This document shows, piece by piece, positions 22,665 through 27,471 of a stretch of 27,471 nucleotides of DNA (position 1 is the stretch's first letter; each line of letters begins with the position of its first letter). Source of the DNA: Eubacterium sp. (GTDB lineage Bacteria; Bacillota_A; Clostridia; Lachnospirales; Lachnospiraceae). The notes below the pieces were generated by a model. It did no database searches and was not told where the DNA came from. It saw only the letters and a list, made by a program, of their open reading frames with translations. The DNA is taken from contig JAMPGN010000025.1 of assembly GCA_023663915.1 (NCBI GenBank), positions 1 to 27,471 on the forward strand. The letters run 5' to 3'. A program made the position numbers and the translations under genes.

Positions 22665-24348
22665 AAGATTCCAAAAAATTCATATATTGCACATACAATT
22701 CCTCAAATTTCTCCTGTTCCGCCAAATTTACACTCTCTATATGAGAAAGACTCTGCTCCAGCGTCTCCTTATCCGTCCTGCGTCTTAAAAGATCGCGCCC
22801 GATCTGAAACGCTCCTGCAAGAGACGTATTTCCTGCCGCTTTGACCTTGCCGCGCATATATGCCGGAAGTAACCCTATACGAAACGCCGCCTCCACATCA
22901 AGGTAATATCCGAATCCCCCCGCCAGATAAACACGGCTAATCTGAGACGCTCCCATCTTCCGCCACAAAATCTCGATTCCGGCGCGCACTGCCGCCTTTG
23001 CCATCTGCAGATCCCGTATATCCTTATTGCACAGGTGCACCGCTGGATCACCCACAGTAACTCCCTCTGCGAAATAGGGTTCCGCAAGAAGCCCCGTCTC
23101 GTCCAATATCCCCTGCCGCAAAAGCGAAGCCGTACAAGCGATCATATCATTTCCCACAATCCCCACCCCTGCACCGCCTTCAAAAGCCGGACCAGCCGCC
23201 GCAGCGGTGACGATCATGCGAACGCCATCAGTGATTGCCATCTCGCCATTTGTTCCTAAATCAATCAACAAAACTGACGTACCTTTTTCCTGTGAATCCA
23301 TATTTCTATTTGTATACTTTGCATTTTCCCACGCCACGTTTCGCCGCTTTGCAGACAATCCACCAGCCTGAATGTCCGGCAGCATCCTCAGTGCATAGAG
23401 TCCAGCCACGATATCTCCACCCACGAAAGCGCTGATGCCGGGTGTAAGCCAGACAGGAAAATCCCACATAGGATGCTGATACTCCTGCAGACCAATCTCC
23501 ACTGGCGTAAAAGGACTTGCCCCCAATGACGATACATCATATCCTTGCAAAAGATGTTCCATCGTAGTATTTCCAGCAATGCACATCCCTCTTATCGCAG
23601 CATTTCGCTCGGAAAGACGCTCCTTAAATCGGGAAACTCCCCGTTCTAACACCTCTACCACCATCTGCCGTAAATGCTCCCTGCTGCCTTCACAAGATGC
23701 CTTAATTCGCGACAATACGTCAGCGCCATAACATCTCTGCGGATTCATCTCACAATAGGTATCCACAACCTGTCCGCTTTCCACCATTACAAGCTGCATC
23801 GCTATGGTTGTCGTGCCAAGGTCAACGGCTATCAATGTCTCCCTATCTGAAAAAATATCATCCGTATTGTATTGGCTTTTTGTAAATTTATCTTGTATCT
23901 TTTCCATAGATTCCGTAACAATCGATTTCTGATTTTCAGTTTGTTTTCTATGTTGACCTATGCAGTCAATATTTTCTGTCACATCTATCACTTCGGATAT
24001 GATATCAATTTTCGGAGAATTTATAAACGACAATTTAATGACACAATCGTCTTTCGGTTTCGCAAGACATGCCAATCGGTATCCCTGCCTTAGTTCTTCC
24101 GGTTCTATCACGCTTCTTTCCAGCGGTGTGGGAACAGTCATTCCTTTTAGAAACTGTATTCTGCACCGTCCGCAGTCCCCCCTTCCGCCGCAAAAACTTC
24201 CGCTGATCAGGTTATTTTTTAACAAAGTTGACATGATTGTCATCGAAGAATCATGTGTCACATTCAGAAATTTCTCATTTTTATCCTCAGATTGAATATT
24301 CTGTTTTTCGTTTTGCGTAACAATCGTAATTTTTATTTCCTCAGACAA
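22663..24348 (-). CDS. ferredoxin-ASKHA (DUF4445) corrinoid-activation type protein
   Basis: 561 residues from TTG 24348, which has AAGGAG nine bases upstream. A longer frame begins with another TTG at 24381 without a ribosome site and would lie deeper inside the DUF4250 gene. The 2Fe-2S ferredoxin domain (about 5-95) has C53, C59, C62 and C94 in the C-x5-C-x2-C-x31-C pattern. The ASKHA ATPase-like domain follows, with IAVDLGTTTIAMQLV, NPQRCYGADVLSRIK, AGNTTMEHLL, LLIDLGTNGEM, GPAFEGGAGVG and VYLAGGFGYYLD. Proteins of this family (RACE, RamA-like) reduce inactive Co(II) corrinoid cofactors of methyltransferase systems at the expense of ATP. No corrinoid protein or methyltransferase is in the window, so the partner is unknown. 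Confidence 0.88.
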   Translation of the reverse strand: MSEEIKITIVTQNEKQNIQSEDKNEKFLNVTHDSSMTIMSTLLKNNLISGSFCGGRGDCGRCRIQFLKGMTVPTPLERSVIEPEELRQGYRLACLAKPKDDCVIKLSFINSPKIDIISEVIDVTENIDCIGQHRKQTENQKSIVTESMEKIQDKFTKSQYNTDDIFSDRETLIAVDLGTTTIAMQLVMVESGQVVDTYCEMNPQRCYGADVLSRIKASCEGSREHLRQMVVEVLERGVSRFKERLSERNAAIRGMCIAGNTTMEHLLQGYDVSSLGASPFTPVEIGLQEYQHPMWDFPVWLTPGISAFVGGDIVAGLYALRMLPDIQAGGLSAKRRNVAWENAKYTNRNMDSQEKGTSVLLIDLGTNGEMAITDGVRMIVTAAAAGPAFEGGAGVGIVGNDMIACTASLLRQGILDETGLLAEPYFAEGVTVGDPAVHLCNKDIRDLQMAKAAVRAGIEILWRKMGASQISRVYLAGGFGYYLDVEAAFRIGLLPAYMRGKVKAAGNTSLAGAFQIGRDLLRRRTDKETLEQSLSHIESVNLAEQEKFEELYVQYMNFLES

Positions 24349-24514
24349 ACTGATTTTTCTCCTTGTCGTAATGATAATCAATCTTTGACAGTTTATCCTC
24401 TAGCTCCGCACGCTCAATATCCAGATCATCACAGAGCGAATCCAGACTTCCATAATAATCGCGCAGTTTTAAATTGATAAAACTAAGTAACATAACAGGA
24501 TCTTTGGGGATCAT
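24341..24514 (-). CDS. DUF4250 family small protein (57 aa)
   Basis: ATG 24514, stop TGA 24343-24341. The product begins MIPKDPVMLLSFINLKLRDY, continues with LDSLCDDLDIERAELEDKL and ends DYHYDKEKNQFV. The MIPKDPVMLLSxINxKLRDxYxSLDxLC pattern is that of DUF4250, a short helical family common in Lachnospiraceae with unknown function. A helix-turn-helix-like spacing is conceivable, but I do not claim it. A modest ribosome site (GGCAGG) precedes the start. Its end overlaps the start of the corrinoid-activation gene by eight bases (TTG TCT GA), which implies translational coupling. Confidence 0.88.
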   Translation of the reverse strand: MIPKDPVMLLSFINLKLRDYYGSLDSLCDDLDIERAELEDKLSKIDYHYDKEKNQFV

Positions 24515-24549
24515 ACTTCTACCTGCCTTTCGTAAATCTCATATTTCCA

Positions 24550-24614
24550 TTCCATGCTTCGGATTTTTATTTTTCTTCCATACTTCGGTTTCCTATTTTC
24601 ATTCCATACTTCGG
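24550..24614. repeat. 26-bp-period tandem repeat, three copies
   Basis: A 13-base core TTCCATRCTTCGG starts at 24550, 24576 and 24602, exactly 26 bases apart, with AT-rich, less conserved spacers. It lies between the S66 peptidase stop and the DUF4250 start. Confidence 0.75.
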
Positions 24615-24625
24615 ATATCTACTGC

Positions 24626-25735
24626 TTACCGCAATTCCATTTCCACACGGTATTCTTCTCCATTGCTGGCAACCCGCGCCATACTGCCGCAGACAAGCGG
24701 CATCATCGGCGGAAGATGCCCGATATCGACATCCATGATGACCGGCACATGATATTTCTTAAGCATCTCATAGATTGCCTGATAATGGTCAATACCAAAT
24801 TCTTCCACTCCCATGCCAATACGTGGTCTCCCGATTAGAAAACCTTTGCAATATTTAAACCAGCCTGCATGTTCCATCTGCCACATGGTGCGCCGGATAC
24901 TCATCAGATTCAGATCACACGCTTCCAGAAACCAGAGAATCCCGTCTTCTCTATATTTCTCGGTAAATTCATTCACCTTGTCAAACTTCGTTCCAAGCAG
25001 ATTCACCAGACAATCCATACAGCCGCCCAATAATCTGCCGGAAAAATCGATCGCGATTTCTTCCTCAGCTCTCATGGTCATTTCTTCACTCTCTGTATGC
25101 TCCTTTTTGCAGGACAGACTTGCAATATTCGTCCTTCCGTCGGGCAGAATATATTTCATAACAGTTGTTTCCGTAAGATGATATGGCTCAAAAGGATGCT
25201 CTTCGTCTTTCAGAGATTCCTTTTCCCACATATCATAACCCTGCATGGTAAGCTTCTGCCCCTGTAACAGCATCATTGCATCTTCTAATGACTGATGCCA
25301 CGGTTTCATGCCGAAAGACGAGGCGCACGGACCATAAATCGAAGCCGTATCACACAGCGTCGCCAAAAGAAATGTCATGTTCGTATTGTCCGAAAATCCC
25401 ATATACCACTTGGGATTCGCTTTTCTGATCCTATCAAAATCCACGTAGTCCAGTATCTCACACATCAACTCCCCGCCGCCGCAGGATATCATGCAATCGC
25501 TTGTTATGTTACAGTAATATTCTGTCAATTCAGCTCCGCATTTCTCCGGTTTATTGCTGATCCCAACACCCTGTTCCACATAACAATTCGGTCCGAACTC
25601 CATAGAGAACCCTTGCTCCTGCCATTTCTCCTGCGCCCGCAGAAATCCGCTCTTATAAGGTTCCATCGCACATCCAAAAGACGGTGCCACAAAAGCAATC
25701 GTACCATTTTTCTCCAAAAATTTAGGATACCGCAT
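24626..25735 (-). CDS. S66 family peptidase (LD-carboxypeptidase / MccF-like)
   Basis: 369 residues. Serine peptidases of family S66 cleave amide bonds next to carboxylates: LD-carboxypeptidases trim muropeptides and MccF-type members inactivate microcin C-like aminoacyl adenylates. The start GTIAFVAPSFG is typical. The nucleophile is S115 in YMGFSDNTNM. The catalytic Glu is E271 in WFLEACDLN and the His is H340 in DIGHLPPMMPLVCG, giving a complete S-E-H triad. The long form with an aromatic-rich insert and the residues FLEACD-LN resemble MccF-like members more than LdcA, but this is a judgement by eye. No signal peptide is visible, so it acts in the cytoplasm. GGGAGG precedes the ATG. DUF4250 and the corrinoid-activation gene lie downstream on the same strand. 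Confidence 0.92.
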   Translation of the reverse strand: MRYPKFLEKNGTIAFVAPSFGCAMEPYKSGFLRAQEKWQEQGFSMEFGPNCYVEQGVGISNKPEKCGAELTEYYCNITSDCMISCGGGELMCEILDYVDFDRIRKANPKWYMGFSDNTNMTFLLATLCDTASIYGPCASSFGMKPWHQSLEDAMMLLQGQKLTMQGYDMWEKESLKDEEHPFEPYHLTETTVMKYILPDGRTNIASLSCKKEHTESEEMTMRAEEEIAIDFSGRLLGGCMDCLVNLLGTKFDKVNEFTEKYREDGILWFLEACDLNLMSIRRTMWQMEHAGWFKYCKGFLIGRPRIGMGVEEFGIDHYQAIYEMLKKYHVPVIMDVDIGHLPPMMPLVCGSMARVASNGEEYRVEMELR

Positions 25736-25991
25736 GTTATTTTCCTCCCATCATGTCTTTACTTATTAGATAGATCCGTTTTCTGAACCACTATAATTTT
25801 GTATACTATCTGTGGATACTTCCAAGTACCGTTTATAGTGTACCATTTAGGGAAATTGCTGTAAATCGGAAGTTCTTTCTGTTGCAATATTTTTGAATGT
25901 AGAAGAATGCAAAAATATATGATATCATGTATTTGTGTATAGACCTATATGTGTATTGATATCAAAGAAAAGTTGAAAGGAGCAATGTTCT

Positions 25992-26057
25992 ATGAAAAGA
26001 AAAATACGAGCATTATACCAAAATGGGGACAAGAACACCTTTGCCCATGCAGAATAG
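25992..26057 (+). CDS. possible leader peptide or decayed ORF (21 aa)
   Basis: ATG 25992 with AAAGGAG about eleven bases upstream. It encodes MKRKIRALYQNGDKNTFAHA, then E and TAG (26055-26057). The same frame continues beyond the amber codon for 29 codons to TAG at 26145-26147, just before the next gene. This could mean a decayed small gene. Alternatively it is a genuine short leader ORF, because the 26040-26085 hairpin overlaps its end. Not recognised as any family. Confidence 0.35.
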   Translation: MKRKIRALYQNGDKNTFAHAE

Positions 26058-26085
26058 CAGACATATAGCAATCTGTATGGGCGAA
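26040..26085 (+). other. 14-pair hairpin in the leader of the CD3324-like gene
   Basis: TTTGCCCATGCAGA (26040-26053) pairs with TCTGTATGGGCGAA (26072-26085) over 14 positions, two of them G-U, around an 18-base loop. The 5' arm overlaps the last codons of the 21-residue ORF. Confidence 0.65.
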
Positions 26086-26115
26086 TAACACTATATGATC
26101 TGCTGTTTCTGCACT

Positions 26116-26137
26116 TTATTTATTTAAAAATAAATAA
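26116..26137 (+). other. AT-only hairpin abutting the ribosome site
   Basis: TTATTTATTT pairs with AAATAAATAA. The last two bases are the AA of the AAGGAG ribosome site at 26136-26141 of the downstream gene. Low stability, but it could modulate access to the site. Confidence 0.4.
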
Positions 26138-26149
26138 GGAGCGGTAGAA

Positions 26150-26386
26150 ATGAAATATATAAATGCAGCAGAAATATTACCGGAGAGATTATTAAAAGAG
26201 ATCCAGACGTACATTGATGGAGATGTGCTGTATATTCCCAAAACATCGGCAAAAAGGGAATGGGGATCAGTCAGCGGTTCGCGTGAATTTTATCAGTTTC
26301 TTTTTCAAAGCGGATATTCCATAGAAGCGCTGTCGAAACGATATGGACTGGCAGACAACACACTTAAAAAAATCATATATGGATAA
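26150..26386 (+). CDS. CD3324-like small helix-turn-helix protein
   Basis: 78 residues. The N-terminus MKYINAAEILPERLLKEIQT, then YIDGDVLYIPK, matches the pattern of the small CD3324 family (Mor-like or HTH-type, about 80-90 residues). A C-terminal helix-turn-helix is visible: GYSIEALSKRYGLADNTLKKIIYG. Members are thought to bind DNA; targets are unknown. AAGGAG lies nine bases before the ATG. It has an unusual leader with a 21-codon ORF and two hairpins, and a terminator directly behind it. Confidence 0.78.
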   Translation: MKYINAAEILPERLLKEIQTYIDGDVLYIPKTSAKREWGSVSGSREFYQFLFQSGYSIEALSKRYGLADNTLKKIIYG

Positions 26387-26388
26387 TG

Positions 26389-26421
26389 GACGGGCGCTTG
26401 CGTAAGCAGGCGTCTTTTTTT
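26389..26421 (+). terminator. intrinsic terminator behind the CD3324-like gene
   Basis: GACG to CGTC and, inside, GCTTG to TAAGC across a three-base internal loop, followed by seven T. It starts three bases after the stop codon. Confidence 0.75.
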
Positions 26422-26491
26422 GTGGTGATATTGGTTATAACGATTCTTACCTCTTCATTGTACACGGTACTCTGTTATAATAACGTATATT

Positions 26492-26941
26492 ATGTATAAA
26501 GAGAATGTGTTTATGACTAAAATAATTTCAAGAAACTTTAGAGTTTTATGTGATTTTATGGATGTTTATCAGTTTATGATCGAGGTATATGAAAAAGAGG
26601 AAGGTTCTTGGAATGGTGATGCTGAGCATGGATATTATAAGTTAATGGCGCCGCACATGAATCGGGAGGATTCGATTGTCATTGAAAATGACGAGGGTGA
26701 GTATGTCTGCTATGCAGGCATGTGGTGGACGCCGGAAAATCACCTTGCTTATATGGAACCACTATGCACGATTTCAAAGTATCGAAAGAAAGGTTTGGCA
26801 GCAGCGGCACTTTCCGAGCATTACCGCAGGCTGAAACCCTTAGACACAACACATATGACCGGCGGTGGTAATACATTTTATGAAAAGATAGGATTCAAGC
26901 CGATGATCCATTGGACTTTTTGGGAGAAAAAGATAGTATGA
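26492..26941 (+). CDS. GNAT family N-acetyltransferase
   Basis: 149 residues from ATG 26492; an in-frame ATG at 26513 is equally possible, as neither has a strong ribosome site. It transfers an acetyl group from acetyl-CoA to an amine. The central strand YVCYAGMWW is followed by AYMEPLCTISKYRKKGLAAAAL, with the acetyl-CoA pyrophosphate loop R-K-K-G-L-A. The motif B region TGGGNTFYEKIGFKP supplies the usual Asn and Tyr. Substrate unknown. A TATAAT at 26476-26481 may be its -10. It is monocistronic by appearance, converging with clpB. Confidence 0.88.
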   Translation: MYKENVFMTKIISRNFRVLCDFMDVYQFMIEVYEKEEGSWNGDAEHGYYKLMAPHMNREDSIVIENDEGEYVCYAGMWWTPENHLAYMEPLCTISKYRKKGLAAAALSEHYRRLKPLDTTHMTGGGNTFYEKIGFKPMIHWTFWEKKIV

Positions 26942-26956
26942 TTTTATAATGTGAGG

Positions 26957-26972
26957 GACAGCACAGGCTGTC
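26957..26972 (+). other. small hairpin behind the GNAT gene
   Basis: GACAGC, loop ACAG, GCTGTC: six perfect pairs without a following T run. Confidence 0.4.
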
Positions 26973-26994
26973 AGAGAAGAAGAGCTTTAAATGG

Positions 26995-27036
26995 GGCTGC
27001 TGCACCGAGACCTTGAAAATCGTCGGTGCAACAGCC
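26995..27036. terminator. long hairpin between the convergent GNAT and clpB genes
   Basis: GGCTG-C-TGCACCGA pairs with TCGGTGCA-A-CAGCC (13 pairs, one C/A mismatch) around a 14-base loop. Position between two convergent genes suggests a bidirectional terminator, but the flanking tracts are pyrimidine-mixed (TATTCCTTCC) rather than T-rich. Confidence 0.45.
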
Positions 27037-27068
27037 TATTCCTTCCTTTCCTCTTCCTAATTCATCCC

Positions 27069-27471
27069 CTACTTCCTCACCGCCTCCAGCTTTCCTTCCC
27101 GAACCACAATCCGAATCGTATCCTTCGCCTCCACCTGATCCGCCAGAATCAGCTTCGCAGACAAAGTCTCCACGTACTTCTGGATATATCTTTTTAACGG
27201 TCTTGCCCCATAAACCGGGTCATAGGCGTTCTCCACGATAAACTCTTCCGCCTCCGGCGCAAGCTCGATCCGCAGCTCCTTGTCGGCAAGCCGCCTGTTC
27301 AGATCGTCCACGATCAGCCCGATGATACCGCCGATATTCTCCTTCGTCAACGGCTTAAAGAGAATCGTCTCGTCCAACCTGTTCAAAAACTCCGGCCGGA
27401 AATGGTTGCGCAGATCGCCCATAACCATTTCTTCCGCTTCCGGCGTGATCTCGCCCCGCATGTCGATGCCG
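27069..27471 (-). CDS. clpB: ATP-dependent disaggregase ClpB, C-terminal part
   Basis: The frame is open to the right edge, so only the last 134 codons are visible. They cover the end of the second AAA+ module and the D2-small domain: GDLRNHFRPEFLNRLDETIL (arginine-finger region), FKPLTKENIGGIIGL, then ELAPEAEEFIVENAYDPVYG and ARPLKRYIQKYVETLSAKLI. The residues FRPEFLNRLDE and YGARPLKR are shared by ClpB and ClpC. The short C-terminus without further extension and the spacing favour ClpB, which works with DnaK to resolve aggregates. ClpC is the alternative. Confidence 0.85.
   Translation of the reverse strand, partial: GIDMRGEITPEAEEMVMGDLRNHFRPEFLNRLDETILFKPLTKENIGGIIGLIVDDLNRRLADKELRIELAPEAEEFIVENAYDPVYGARPLKRYIQKYVETLSAKLILADQVEAKDTIRIVVREGKLEAVRK

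Noticed and set aside
5280..26057. Amber codon read-through (UAG recoding), because two short frames are interrupted by a single TAG
   Set aside because: Other genes, including both hsdS, end in TAG, and RF1 with an intact PET motif is encoded; simple decay explains both cases. No pyrrolysine genes are visible.

Overview
The window looks like a chromosomal segment of a Clostridia bacterium, most likely a Lachnospiraceae (gut Firmicute). Reasons: AGGAGG-type ribosome sites throughout, the block rho / rpmE / yqhQ (DUF1385) / prmC / prfA, and several small families typical of that group (DUF4364, DUF975, DUF4250, CD3324-like, TIGR01212 radical SAM). The taxonomic call is inferred from gene content only. 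No rRNA, tRNA, CRISPR array or transposase was seen.

Left part (1-6880, all minus strand, by eye more AT-rich than the rest): a defence-type island read right to left. It starts with hsdM and continues through a decayed MNT nucleotidyltransferase, a first hsdS, an AlbA_2/HATPase/winged-helix protein and a second hsdS. A truncated antitoxin-like ORF and an Rpn-family nuclease cut by the left edge follow. No hsdR is in the window. The two hsdS genes end in an identical 53-bp stretch. The AlbA_2 gene has a VTE-repeat linker, part of which recurs just behind its stop codon.

Middle (6940-12000, minus): translation and transcription-termination housekeeping genes. rho and rpmE come first, then the yqhQ-prmC-prfA cluster. 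prfA ends at an intrinsic terminator that separates it from the island.

12000-15000 (plus): a strong candidate structured RNA lies in the 5' leader of a malic enzyme gene, followed by a TIGR01212 radical SAM gene and DUF4364. 15040-19200 (minus): a polysaccharide deacetylase, then rarA overlapping a membrane-anchored DUF5722 protein. 19300-22250 (minus): a DUF975 membrane protein / OmpR-type response regulator / histidine kinase operon, with 11-bp-phased TTAAG boxes in front and a terminator behind.

22300-22665 (plus): a free-standing small RNA candidate with its own sigma-A promoter and a UUCG-loop terminator. It converges on a minus-strand operon of an S66 peptidase, a tiny DUF4250 gene and a ferredoxin-ASKHA corrinoid-activation protein. 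The right end has a CD3324-like small regulator behind a hairpin-rich leader, a GNAT acetyltransferase, and the 3' end of clpB cut by the right edge.

The best candidates for something undescribed are the malic-enzyme leader RNA (12024-12186), the 22.5-kb small RNA, and the repeat-flanked C-terminus of the AlbA_2 protein between the two hsdS genes.
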